DNA of 64,000 nucleotides, from positions 310,001 through 374,000 of the forward strand of contig NW_024037074.1 in NCBI RefSeq assembly GCF_015706575.1. The letters are read 5' to 3'. Below are positions 34,617 through 47,800 of this stretch, piece after piece (positions within the stretch are counted from its first letter, which is position 1; every line of letters starts with the position of its first letter). The DNA comes from Patiria miniata (Eukaryota; Echinodermata; Asteroidea; Valvatida; Asterinidae). The position numbers and the translations under genes are program-made. Below the pieces are notes generated by a model that saw nothing but the letters and a program-made list of their open reading frames with translations, was not told the DNA's origin and did not search any database.

Positions 34617-34975
34617 GGCAATGTAGTGTCCAAAACTGCCATGCCTAATCACTGTAGTGCCCAAGTTTTGGACACTACAGTGATTAGGCATGACAGTTTT
34701 GGACACTATAATCACTGTAGTATCCAAAACTGCCATGCCTAATCACTGTAGTGTCCAAAACTGCCATGCCTAATCACTGTAGTATCCAAAACTGCCATGC
34801 CTAATCACTGTAATGTCCAAAACTGCCATGCTTAATCACTGTAGTGCCCAAGTTTTGGACACTACAGTGATTAGACATGGCAGTTTTGGACACTATAATC
34901 ACTGTAGTGTCCAAAACTGCCATGCCTAATCACTGAAGTGTCCAAAACTGCCATGCCTAATCACTGTAGCGCCGG
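34617..34975. repeat. Cluster of 31-bp units, rearranged relative to copy 1
   Basis: The same unit as at 14,586, but the order is roughly one forward, two inverted, four forward, two inverted, two forward. The cluster is about 130 bp longer than in copy 1. Boundaries between orientations repeat the word AGTGCCCAAGTTTTGGACAC. Confidence 0.85.
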
Positions 34976-36350
34976 AAAATGGCCTGTGCACTCCATGGTT
35001 TTATTGATAAATTTTTCGTTAATTACAAAATACACAATGTAGTACAAGTGCTGATGAATGAACATTTATTTAAAAATATGACCAGGAAGGAATGCATAAA
35101 ATAATGTCACTGTCTTTGATACAAAATAAGTCAGCTGATGCTGTGTCAGATCACTGTAAATTTTAACATTAGGTATTTGCCTTTTTAACAATGTCTTTTG
35201 GGGCAAATCAAATTTTCCTAATTATTATTTTGAGCTAATTATAAAGTTTGCATATAAACAGGAGGTCATGGGTTCACTCCCAGCTGAGCAAGCTTGTGAT
35301 TTTTTCTTCCTACCGAGCTCTTAGAAAGCACTGGTGTACATGTACATGTACGTGTACATATACCCACAATGACAAACTATCAAAGTCATAAAACAGGTTT
35401 TCATCATTCAATCCATTACCTTTGAATTACCTTTCGCATGCGTTGAATATTGCCCCCTACAATTTTTAAGGTCGTTCGCGTAATAGGTACTAACGGATAC
35501 TGAAGAAGTCTTAAATTATTTCATTTTCTGTCGTTTATAATGAACGATTCCATGGCAAACTGTATGTGTACTCTTGGCCAAAGAAATCTTGTCTACTTGA
35601 CCACCATGAAAGATTATAGAGACACCCTTCTTGATATTCTTGGCTGGTTCATATTCTGATTCCGAGGAAGTGCAGTTGTATTTTCTTTGCTGTCCTTAAC
35701 TTCAACACATTTGCAAACGTCTTGAGGAAAGCCTCTGATACAGAATCTTGACAGAGTAAAACTGGCTTTTGATGATGCCCAGTTGCCTACAATCCTATGC
35801 ATCTCATGTTCTTTGAGAAGATAAGACTGCTCTTGCCGTTAAATCCTGGAATTAATCATGACAGGGCCAACACATGTATCCCCACGAGAAACAAAAGGTG
35901 ACACTGCACCATTATGCCAACAATGCTGTGTTATTTTGATAAGTTTTCACCAATGTTTATTGTGTGCAGAATACTAATTTTTGGCTCTGCATTGCCAATT
36001 TCTTTTTTGCAGAACCTGAAAATATAATCCTTTGAAATAATTACTTTCTTGTATAGCAACTACATGATTGTGTAGCCCTTTAAGCAGGGAAACTACCTTG
36101 TAATTTACAGCTCATGAGTTCTTGGTGCAGTTTACAACTGTACAATATATTTTGCTGACAAACACCAATGAGGAACAGAGTGATTTGATACCATGTCACG
36201 TAGATATCCTGGATAACTGAAGAACTTGCAGATGGGGTGCAAGGAACTTGTCTTAATTGCCTGTCGATACAGCTAGGTATAATATGACAGATTGATCTGG
36301 TTTGACTCTGCATGAAAACCACTGAATGAGTAGCACATCAATGGAGCTTG

Positions 36351-37443
36351 GTATGGTATACCTGCACGGTGGAGAAGGTGCGATTACTGAGCTGTGCAGG
36401 GATCTTTCATCTTGCCAAAGGAATCAAACTAATGGCAATGTACTTGGATTCGTAATACACTGTAGCCATTTGTTTGATAGGATTTATTGTGGAGGAGAAT
36501 GCAAATTTTAAAACCTTCGGCCCCCCCCCCCTATACTGGAATTTTTTAGACCTGTTTCAAGAGGCCTTTTTTCACGAGTGACCCTTTTTAACATAGAGTG
36601 AACATCTTCAATTGAAAAGCACCACCAATCATCCGAGAATGTCAGATGACATTATCATAGAACAAGTGTCCAACCTGTAAACACTTTAGGCACTTCAATG
36701 CTTTGCATTCTTTGCCAAACGGCCAATGGTACCACATCAGGCACAGGTGCGTACCTGGCCCGACTGAGAAATCCAGGCATTGCGATCTCCTATTCTAATG
36801 ACCAAAGGGATGTTCCATGTGATCCTCATTCTACACCGATGGGAATTTCCTTTGAAGACAGTGGGCTCATGCCGAAAGTTGCAGAAACGTCCCTCTATAA
36901 ACCTGACCATATCAGGACAGAATTGAGTGGACCACATTGTCTTCCATATCTAAAGATAAATATTTAACCGTGACGACAGTGATGCCATCAAAGTTGGTCA
37001 GCTGACACCCGTTGAAAGCCTCTAATTTTGGAAAAGAGCCTTGAACTTGATGACTTGAATTTGACATCGAAATGGTTGCCAGGCAACTGCTGGGCAGCAG
37101 AAAGGTGGTCCTTGGTTGAAATTCCCACCTTGCGCAGTTTCCCGAACAGCTTAGTAAATTATGCCGAGAGAAATTACATACATTATACAAAATTCATTAA
37201 ATGAAAATGATCTGAAAAGTTTGTAAATTATTGTAAAAGCAAACATGAACGCCCCAATATTTAATAGATTTTTAAAAAATCATTTAACTGTACAGTTTAA
37301 GTACATGTATTTACAAAGTGTGTGCAACTTGAAGAATTTACCAAGATTTGCAGGAATCTTGCAAAATTAAATATACAAAATTCAAAGTCATACTCAGACA
37401 ATCAGTGAAAACAAAACTAAAAGAATGCAAAACACAAAGCAGG
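36351..37443. other. Unrecognised sequence between duplication and satellite array 2
   Basis: Open frames exist on both strands at 36,698-37,190, and their composition is less AT-biased than the surroundings. No motif, splice pattern or family was recognised. A poly-C tract is at about 36,520. Confidence 0.35.
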
Positions 37444-39239
37444 TCACTAAATAATGTGAAATTGTACTTAGTCCATAGGTAGGGACTGCTGACTTTAAAT
37501 CTGAAGGTTGCATGTTCGATTCCGGGGGGAGGGGGATCTTAGATTTGAAATTTTATTACTTTATGGGTCAATTTAAACTTGATAGTTAATTTCGTAACCA
37601 CTAAAAAGTGTCAAATTATGCTTAGTCCAATGGTATGGACTGCTGACTCTAAATCTGAAGGTTGTGGGTTCAAATCCAGGGTGGGAATTTAAGATTTTAA
37701 AATGTATTTCTTTTTGGGTAAATTGAAACTTTATAGTTAATTTCGTAACCATTAAAAAGTGTGAAATTATGCTTAGTCCAATGGTGTGGACTGCTGACTT
37801 GAAATCTGAAGGTTGGGGTTCAAATCCAGGGTGGAATTTTAGATTTTAAAATGTTATTTCTTTTTGGGTAAATTGAAACTTCATAGTTAATTTCGTAACC
37901 ACTAAAAAGTGTGAAATTATGCTTAGTCCAATGGTGTGGACTGGTTGACTCGAAATCTGAAGGTTGTGGGTTCAAATCCAGGGTGGAAATTATAGATTTT
38001 AAAATTTTATTCTTTTTGGGTAAATTTAAACTTCATAGTTAATTTCGTAACCACTAAAAAGTGTGAAATTATGCTTAGTCCAATGGTATGGACTGTTTAC
38101 TCGAAATCTGAAGGTTGCGGGTTCAAATCCAGGGTGAAGTTTTAGATTTTAAAATTTATTCTTTTTGGGTAAATTGAAACTTCATAGTAATTTCGTAACC
38201 ACTAAAAAGTGTGAAATTATGCTTAGTCCAATGGTATGGACTGCTGACTCGAAATCTGAAGGTTGTGGGTTCAAATCCAGGGGGGAAATTATAGATTTTA
38301 AAATTGTATTTCTTTTTGGGTAAATTGAAACTTTATAGTTAATTCCGTAACCACTAAAAAGTGGGAAATTATGCTTAGTCCAATGGTACGGACTGTTGAC
38401 TCGAAATCTGAAGGTTGCGGGTTCAAATCCAGGGTGGAAGTTTTAGATTTTAAAATGTTATGTCTTTTTGGGTAAATTTAAACTTCATAGTTAATTTCGT
38501 AACCACTAAAAAGTGTGAAATTATGCTTAGTCCAATGGTATGGACTGGTTACTCGAAATCTGAAGGTTGTGGGTTCAAATCCAGGGTGGAAATTTTAGAT
38601 TTTAAAATTTTTTTTTGGGTCAATTGAAACTTCATAGTTATTTCGTAACCTTTAAAAATTGTGAAATTATGCTTAGTCCAATGGTACGGACTGCTGACTC
38701 GAAATCTGAAGGTTGTGGGTTCAAATCCAGGGTGGAAGTTTTAGATTTTAAAATGTTATGTCTTTTTGGGTAAATTTAAACTTCATAGTTAATTTCGTAA
38801 CCACTAAAAAGTGTGAAATTATGCTTAGTCCAATGGTACGGACTGCTGACTCGAAATCTGAAGGTTGTGGGTTCAAATCCAGGGTGGAAATTTTAGATTT
38901 TCAAATGTATTTCTTTTTGGTAAATTTAAACTTGATAGTTAATCGTAACCACTAAAAAGTGTGAAATTATGCTTAGTCCAATGGTATGGACTGTTGACTC
39001 GAAATCTGAAGGTTGTGGGTTCAAATCCAGGGTGGAAATTATAGATTTTAAAATGTTATTTCTTTTTGGTAAATTGAAATTTGATAGTTAATTCCGTAAC
39101 CACTAAAAAGTGGGAATTATGCTTAGTCCAATGGTATGGACTGTTGACTCGAAATCTGAAGGTTGCGGGTTCAAATCCAGGGTGAAATTTTAGATTTTAA
39201 AATTTATTTCTTTTTGGGTAAATTTAAACTTCATAGTTA

Positions 39240-40445
39240 ATTTTGTAACCACTAAAAAGTGTGAAATTATGCTTAGTCCAATGGTATGGACTGCTTACTC
39301 GAAATCTGAAGGTTGTGGGTTCAAATCCAGGGTGGAAATTTTAGATTTTAAAATTTATTTCTTTTTGGGTAAATTGAAACTTCATAGTTATTTCGTAACC
39401 TTTAAAATTGTGAAATTATGCTTAGTCCAATAGTACGGACTGCTGACTCGAAATCTGAAGGTTGTGGGTTCAAATCCAGGGTGGAAGTTTTAGATTTTAA
39501 AATTTTATGTCTTTTTGGGTAAATTTAAACTTCATAGTTAATTTCGTAACCACTAAAAAGTGTGAAATTATGCTTAGTCCAATGGTACGGACTGTTGACT
39601 CGAAATCTGAAGGTTATGGGTTCAAATCCAGGGTGGAAATTATAGATTTTAAAATGTTATGTCTTTTTGGGTAAATTGAAACTTGATAGTTAATTTCGTA
39701 ACCACTAAAAATTGTGAAATTAGGCTTAGTCCAATGGTACGGACTGCTGACTCGAAATCTGAAGGTTGTGGGTTCAAATCCAGTGTGGAAGTTTTAGATT
39801 TTAAAATTTATTTCTTTTTGGGTAAATTTAAACTTCATAGTTAATTTTGTAACCACTAAAAAGTGTGAAATTATGCTTAGTCCAATGGTATGGACTGCTT
39901 ACTCGAAATCTGAAGGTTGTGGGTTCAAATCCAGGGTGGAAATTTTAGATTTTAAAATTTATTTCTTTTTGGGTAAATTGAAACTTGATAGTTATTTCGT
40001 AACCTTTAAAAATTGTGAAATTAGGCTTAGTCCAATGGTACGGACTGCTGACTCGCAATCTGAAGGTTGTGGGTTCAAATCCAGGGTGGAAGTTTTAGAT
40101 TTTAAAATTTTATGTCTTTTTGGTAAATTTAAACTTCATAGTTAATTTCGTAACCACTAAAAAGTGTGAAATTATGCTTAGTCCAATGGTACGGACTGTT
40201 GACTCGAAATCTGAAGGTTGTGGGTTCAAATCCAGGGTGGAAATTTTAGATTTAAAATGTTATTTCTTTTTGGGTAAATTTAAACTTGATAGTTAATTTC
40301 GTAACCACTAAAAGTGTGAAATTATGCTTAGTCCAATGGTATGGACTGCTGACTCGAAATCTGAAGGTTGTGGGTTCAAATCCAGGGTGGAATTTTAGAT
40401 TTTAAAATTCATTTCTTTTTGGGTAAATTTAAACTTCATAGTTAA
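39240..40445 (+). repeat. Four-monomer higher-order repeat
   Basis: The variant string ATTTTGTAACCACTAAAAAG with the following CTGCTTACTCG variant recurs at about 39,240, 39,842 and 40,444, a period near 602 bp. Confidence 0.6.
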
Positions 40446-42276
40446 TTTGTAACCACTAAAAAGTGTGAAATTATGCTTAGTCCAATGGTATGGACTGCTT
40501 ACTCGAAATCTGAAGGTTGTGGGTTCAAATCCAGGGTGGAAATTTTAGATTTTAAAATTTATTTCTTTTTGGTAAATTGAAACTTGATAGTTATTTCGTA
40601 ACCTTTAAAAATTGTGAAATTAGGCTTAATCCAATGGTACGGACTGCTGACTCGAAATCTGAAGGTTGTGGGTTCAAATCCAGGGTGGAAGTTTTAGATT
40701 TTAAAATTTTATGTCTTTTTGGGTAAATTTAAACTTCATAGTTAATTTCGTAACCACTAAAAAGTGTGAAATTATGCTTAGTCCAATGGTACGGACGTTG
40801 ACTCGAAATCTGAAGGTTGTGGGTTCAAATCCAGGGTGGAAATTTAGATTTTAAAATTTTATTTCTTTTTGGGTAAATTGAAACTTGATAGTTAATTTCG
40901 TAACCACTAAAATGTGTGAAATTATGCTTAGTCCAATGGTATGGACTGCTGACTCGAAATCTGAAGGTTGCGGGTTCAAATCCAGGGTGGAAGTTTTAGA
41001 TTTTAAAATTTTATGTCTTTTTGGGTAAATTTAAACTTCATAGTTAATTTCGTAACCACTAAAAAGTGTGAAATTATGCTTAGTCCAATGGTACGGACTG
41101 CTGACTCGAAATCTGAAGGTTGTGGGTTCAAATCCAGGGTGGAAATTTTAGATTTTAAAATTTATTTCTTTTTGGGTAAATTGAAACTTGATAGTTAATT
41201 TCGTAACCTTTAAGAATTGTGAAATAGGCCTAGTCCAATGGTACGGACTGCTGACTCGAAATCTGAAGGTTGTGGGTTCAAATCCAGGGTGGAAGTTTTA
41301 GATTTAAAAATTTATGTCTTTTTGGGTAAATTTAAACTTCATAGTTAATTTCGTAACCACTAAAAAGTGTGAAATTATGCTTAGTCCAATGGTATGGACT
41401 GTTGACTCGAAATCTGAAGGTTGTGGGTTCAAATCCAGGGGGAAATTTAGATTTTAAAATTTTATTTCTTTTTGGTTAAATTGAAACTTGATAGTTAATT
41501 TCGTAACCACTAAAATGTGTGAAATTATGCTAAGTCCAATGGTATGGACTGCTGACTCGAAATCTGAAGGTTGTGGGTTCAAATCCAGGGTGGAAGTTTT
41601 AGATTTTAAAATTTTATGTCTTTTTGGGTAAATTTAAACTTCATAGTTCATTTCGTAACCACTAAAAAGTGTGAAATTATGCTTAGTCCAATGGTACGGA
41701 CTGCTGACTCGAAATCTGAAGGTTGTGGGTTCAAATCCAGGGTGGAAATTTTAGATTTTAAAATTTATTTCTTTTTGGGTAAATTGAAACTTGATAGTTA
41801 TTTCGTAACCTTTAAAAATTGTGAAATTATGCTTAGTCCAATGGTACGGACTGCTGACTCGAAATCTGAAGGTTGTGGGTTCAAATCCAGGGTGGAAATT
41901 TTAGATTTTAAAATTTTATGTCTTTTTGGGTAAATTTAAACTTCATAGTTAATTTCGTAACCACTAAAAAGTGTGAAATTATGCTTAGTCCAATGGTACG
42001 GACTGCTGACTCGAAATCTGAAGGTTGTGGGTTCAAATCCAGGGTGGAAATTTTAGATTTTAAAATGTATTTCTTTTTTTGGTAATTTTAAATTTGATAG
42101 TTAATTTCGTAACCACTAAAAAGTGTGAAATTATGCTTAGTCCAATGGTATGGACTGTTGACTCGAAATCTGAAGGTTGTGGGTTCAAATCCAGGGGGAA
42201 ATTATAGATTTTAAAATTTTATTTCTTTTGGGTAAATTGAAACTTGATAGTTAATTTCGTAACCACTAAAATGTGT

Positions 42277-44380
42277 GAAAGTCCAATGGTACGGACTGCT
42301 GACTCGAAATCTGAAGGTTGTGGGTTCAAATCCAGGGTGGAAGTTTTAGATTTAAAAATTTTATGTCTTTTTGGGTAAATTTAAACTTCATAGTTAATTT
42401 CGTAACCACTAAAAAGTGTGAAATTATGCTTAGTCCAATGGTATGGACTGTTGACTCGAAATCTGAAGGTTGTGGGTTCAAATCCAGGGGGAAATTATAG
42501 ATTTTAAAATTTTATTTCTTTTTCGGTAAATTGAAACTTGATAGTTAATTTCGTAACCACTAAAATGTGTGAAATTATGCTTAGTCCAATGGTATGGACT
42601 GCTGACTCGAAATCTGAAGGTTGTGGGTTCAAATCCAGGGTGGAAGTTTTAGATTTTAAAATGTTATGTCTTTTTGGGTAAATTTAAACTTCATAGTTAA
42701 TTTCGTAACCACTAAAAAGTGTGAAATTATGCTTAGTCCAATGGTACGGACTGCTGACTCGAAATCTGAAGGTTGTGGGTTCAAATCCAGGGTGGAAATT
42801 TTAGATTTTAAAATTTATTTCTTTTTGGGTAAATTGAAACTTGATAGTTATTTCGTAACCTTTAAAAATTGTGAAATTAGGCTTAGTCCAATGGTACGGA
42901 CTGCTGACTCGAAATCTGAAGGTTGTGGGTTCAAATCCAGGGTGGAAGTTTTAGATTTTAAAATTTATGTCTTTTTGGGTAAATTTAAACTTCATAGTTA
43001 ATTTCGTAACCACTAAAAAGTGTGAAATTATGCTTAGTCCAATGGTACGGACTGCTGACTCGAAATCTGAAGGTTGTGGGTTCAAATCCAGGGTGGAAAT
43101 TTTAGATTTTAAAATGTATTTCTTTTTTGGTAATTTTAAATTTGATAGTTAATTTCGTAACCACTAAAAAGTGTGAAATTATGCTTAGCCCAATGGTATG
43201 GACTGTTGACTCGAAATCTGAAGGTTGTGGGTTCAAATCCAGGGGGAAATTATAGATTTTAAAATTTTATTTCTTTTTGGTAAATTGAAACTTGATAGTT
43301 AATTTCGTAACCACTAAAAGTGTGAAAGTCCAATGGTATGGACTGCTGACTCGAAATCTGAAGGTTGTGGGTTCAAATCCAGGGTGGAAGTTTTAGATTT
43401 TAAAATGTTATGTCTTTTTGGGTAAATTTAAACTTCATAGTTAATTTCGTAACCACTAAAAAGTGTGAAATTATGCTTAGTCCAATGGTACGGACTGCTG
43501 ACTCGAAATCTGAAGGTTGTGGGTTCAAATCCAGGGGGGAAATTATAGATTTTAAAATTTATTTCTTTTTGGGTAAATTGAAACTTGATAGTTAATTCGT
43601 AACCACTAAAAGTGTGAAATTATGCTAAGTCCAATGGTATGGACTGCTGACTCGAAATCTGAAGGTTGTGGGTTCAAATCCAGGGTGGAAGTTTTAGATT
43701 TTAAAATTTTATGTCTTTTTGGGTAAATTTAAACTTCATAGTTAATTTCGTAACCACTAAAAAGTGTGAAATTATGCTTAGTCCAATGGTACGGACTGCT
43801 GACTCGAAATCTGAAGGTTGTGGGTTCAAATCCAGGGTGGAAATTTTAGATTTTAAAATTTATTTCTTTTTGGGTAAATTGAAACTTGATAGTTATTTCA
43901 TAACCTTTAAAAATTGTGAAATTAGGCTTAGTCCAATGGTACGGACTGCTGACCCGAAATCTGAAGGTTGTGGGTTCAAATCCAGGGTGGAAGTTTTAGA
44001 TTTTAAAATTTTATGTCTTTTTGGGTAAATTAAACTTCATAGTTAATTTCGTAACCACTAAAAAGTGTGAAATTATGCTTAGTCCAATGGTACGGACTGC
44101 TGACTCGAAATCTGAAGGTTGTGGGTTCAAATCCAGGGTGGAAATTTTAGATTTTAAAATGTATTTCTTTTTTGGTAATTTTAAATTTGATAGTTAATTT
44201 CGTAACCACTAAAAAGTGTGAAATTATGCTTAGCCCAATGGTATGGACTGTTGACTCGAAATCTGAAGGTTGTGGGTTCAAATCCAGGGGGAAATTATAG
44301 ATTTTAAAATTTTATTTCTTTTGGGTAAATTGAAACTTGATAGTTAATTTCGTAACCACTAAAATGTGTGAAAGTCCAAT
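42277..44380 (+). repeat. Seven-monomer higher-order repeat
   Basis: A shortened monomer lacking the ATTATGCTTA segment (reading GTGTGAAAGTCCAATGG) occurs at about 42,277, 43,320 and 44,366, a period near 1,045 bp. Flanking variant monomers repeat in the same order. Confidence 0.65.
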
Positions 44381-44839
44381 GGTATGGACTGCTGACTCGA
44401 AATCTGAAGGTTGTGGGTTCAAATCCAGGGTGGAAGTTTTAGATTTTAAAATGTTATGTCTTTTTGGGTAAATTTAAACTTCATAGTTAATTTCGTAACC
44501 ACTAAAAAGTGTGAAATTATGCTTAGTCCAATGGTACGGACTGCTGACTCGAAATCTGAAGGTTGTGGGTTCAAATCCAGGGTGGAAATTTTAGATTTTA
44601 AAATTTATTTCTTTTTGGGTAAATTGAAACTTGATAGTTATTTCGTAACCACTAAAATGTGTGAAATTATGCTTAGTCCAATGGTATGGACTGCTGACTC
44701 GAAATCTGAAGGTTGCGGGTTCAAATCCAGGGTGGAAGTTTTAGATTTTAAAATTTTATGTCTTTTTGGGTAAATTTAAACTTCATAGTTAATTTCGTAA
44801 CCACTAAAAAGTGTGAAATTATGCTTAGTCCAATGGTAT

Positions 44840-47800
44840 GGACTGCTGCATCAAATTTGAAGGTTGTGGGTTCAAATCCAGGGTGGAAATTTTAGATTTT
44901 AAAATTTATTTCTTTTGGGTAAATTGAAACTTGATAGTTATTTCGTAACCTTTAAGAATTGTGAAATTAGGCTTAGTCCAATGGTACGGACTGCTGACTC
45001 GAAATCTGAAGGTTGTGGGTTCAAATCCAGGGTGGAAGTTTTAGATTTTAAAATTTTATGTCTTTTTGGGTAAATTTAAACTTCATAGTTAATTTCGTAA
45101 CCACTAAAAAGTGTGAAATTATGCTTAGTCCAATGGTATGGACTGCTGACTCGAAATCTGAAGGTTGTGGGTTCAAATCCAGGGGGAAATTATAGATTTT
45201 AAAATTTTATTTCTTTTTGGGTAAATTGAAACTTGATAGTTAATTTCGTAACCACTAAAATGTGTGAAATTATGCTAAGTCCAATGGTATGGACTGCTGA
45301 CTCGAAATCTGAAGGTTGTGGGTTCAAATCCAGGGTGGAAGTTTTAGATTTTAAAATTTTATTTCTTTTGGGTAAATTTAAACTTCATAGTTAATTTCGT
45401 AACCACTAAAAAGTGTGAAATTATGCTTAGTCCAATGGTACGGACTGCTGACTCGAAATCTGAAGGTTGTAGGTTCAAATCCAGGGTGGAAATTTTAGAT
45501 TTTAAAATTTTATGTCTTTTTGGGTAAATTTAAACTTCATAGTTAATTTCGTAACCACTAAAAAGTGTGAAATTATGCTTAGTCCAATGGTACGGACTGC
45601 TGACTCGAAATCTGAAGGTTGTGGGTTCAAATCCAGGGTGGAAATTTTAGATTTTAAAATTTATTTCTTTTTTGGTAAATTTAAATTTGATAGTTAATTT
45701 CGTAACCACTAAAAAGTGTGAAATTATGCTTAGTCCAATGGTATGGACTGCTGACTCGAAATCTGAAGGTTGTGGGTTCAAATCCAGGGTGGAAATTTTA
45801 GATTTTAAAATTTATTTCTTTTTTGGTAAATTGAAACTTGATAGTTAATTCCGTAACCACTAAAAAGTGGGAAATTATGCTTATTCCAATGGTACGGACT
45901 GTTGACTCGAAATCTGAAGGTTGCGGGTTCAAATCCAGGGTGGAAGTTTTATATTTTAAAATTTTATGTTTTTTGGGTAAATTTAAACTTCATAGTTAAT
46001 TTCGTAACCACTGAAAAGTGTGAAATTATGCTTAGTCCAATGGTATGGACTGTTGACTCGAAATCTGAAGGTTGTGGGTTCAAATCCAGGGGGGAAATTA
46101 TAGATTTTAAAATTTTATTTCTTTTTGGGTAAATTGAAACTTGATAGTTAATTTCGTAACCACTAAAATGTGTGAAAGTCCAATGGTATGGACTGCTGAC
46201 TCGAAATCTGAAGGTTGTGGGTTCAAATCCAGGGTGGAAGTTTTAGATTTTAAAATGTTATGTCTTTTTGGGTAAATTTAAACTTCATAGTTAATTTCGT
46301 AACCACTAAAAAGTGTGAAATTATGCTTAGTCCAATGGTACGGACTGCTGACTCGAAATCTGAAGGTTGTGGGTTCAAATCCAGGGGGAAATTATAGATT
46401 TTAAAATTTTATTTTTTGGGTAAATTGAAACTTGATAGTTAATTTCGTAACCACTAAAATGTGTGAAATTATGCTAAGTCCAATGGTATGGACTGCTGAC
46501 TCGAAATCTGAAGGTTGTGGGTTCAAATCCAGGGTGGAAGTTTTAGATTTTAAAATTTTATGTCTTTTTGGGTAAATTTAAACTTCATAGTTAATTTCGT
46601 AACCACTAAAAAGTGTGAAATTATGCTTAGTCCAATGGTACGGACTGCTGACTCGAAATCTGAAGGTTGTGGGTTCAAATCCAGGGTGGAAATTTTAGAT
46701 TTTAAAATTTATTTCTTTTTGGGTAAATTGAAACTTGATAGTTATTTCATAACCTTTAAAATTGTGAAATTAGGCTTAGTCCAATGGTACGGACTGCTGA
46801 CCCGAAATCTGAAGGTTGTGGGTTCAAATCCAGGGTGGAAGTTTTAGATTTTAAAATTTTATGTCTTTTGGGTAAATTTAAACTTCATAGTTAATTTCGT
46901 AACCACTAAAAAGTGTGAAATTATGCTTAGTCCAATGGTACGGACTGCTGACTCGAAATCTGAAGGTTGTGGGTTCAAATCCAGGGTGGAAATTTTAGAT
47001 TTTAAAATGTATTTCTTTTTGGTAATTTAAATTTGATAGTTAATTTCGTAACCACTAAAAAGTGTGAAATTATGCTTAGCCCAATGGTATGGACTGTTGA
47101 CTCGAAATCTGAAGGTTGTGGGTTCAAATCCAGGGGGGAAATTATAGATTTTAAAATTTTATTTCTTTTTGGGTAAATTGAAACTTGATAGTTAATTTCG
47201 TAACCACTAAAATGTGTGAAAGTCCAATGGTATGGACTGCTGACTCGAAATCTGAAGGTTGTGGGTTCAAATCCAGGGTGGAAGTTTTAGATTTTAAAAT
47301 GTTATGTCTTTTTGGGTAAATTTAAACTTCATAGTTAATTTCGTAACCACTAAAAGTGTGAAATTATGCTTAGTCCAATGGTACGGACTGCTGACTCGAA
47401 ATCTGAAGGTTGTGGGTTCAAATCCAGGGTGGAAATTTTAGATTTTAAAATTTATTTCTTTTTGGGTAAATTGAAACTTGATAGTTATTTCGTAACCACT
47501 AAAATGTGTGAAATTATGCTTAGTCCAATGGTATGGACTGCTGACTCGAAATCTGAAGGTTGCGGGTTCAAATCCAGGGTGGAAGTTTTAGATTTTAAAA
47601 TTTTATGTCTTTTTGGGTAAATTTAAACTTCATAGTTAATTTCGTAACCACTAAAAAGTGTGAAATTATGCTTAGTCCAATGGTATGGACTGCTGCATCA
47701 AAATCTGAAGGTTGTGGGTTCAAATCCAGGGTGGAAATTTTAGATTTTAAAATTTATTTCTTTTTGGGTAAATTGAAACTTGATAGTTATTTCGTAACCT

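Larger units (their letters stand above)
25567..36350 (+). repeat. Segmental duplication, copy 2 (about 10.8 kb)
   Basis: Collinear with 5,521-16,744. Differences specific to this copy are loss of about 115 bp after 27,033 (7,013-7,128 in copy 1), an extra 535 bp at 28,694-29,228, a single 361-bp unit, a half palindrome at 34,550, a rearranged 31-bp cluster, and absence of the 560-bp block at 15,674. No host gene was recognised. The longest open frame, 26,752-27,033, is broken in copy 1 and has no family resemblance. Confidence 0.9.

Noticed and set aside
36698..37190. Overlapping open frames on both strands after segmental copy 2
   Set aside because: No motif or splice signals, and both strands are equally open. 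Left as unrecognised.
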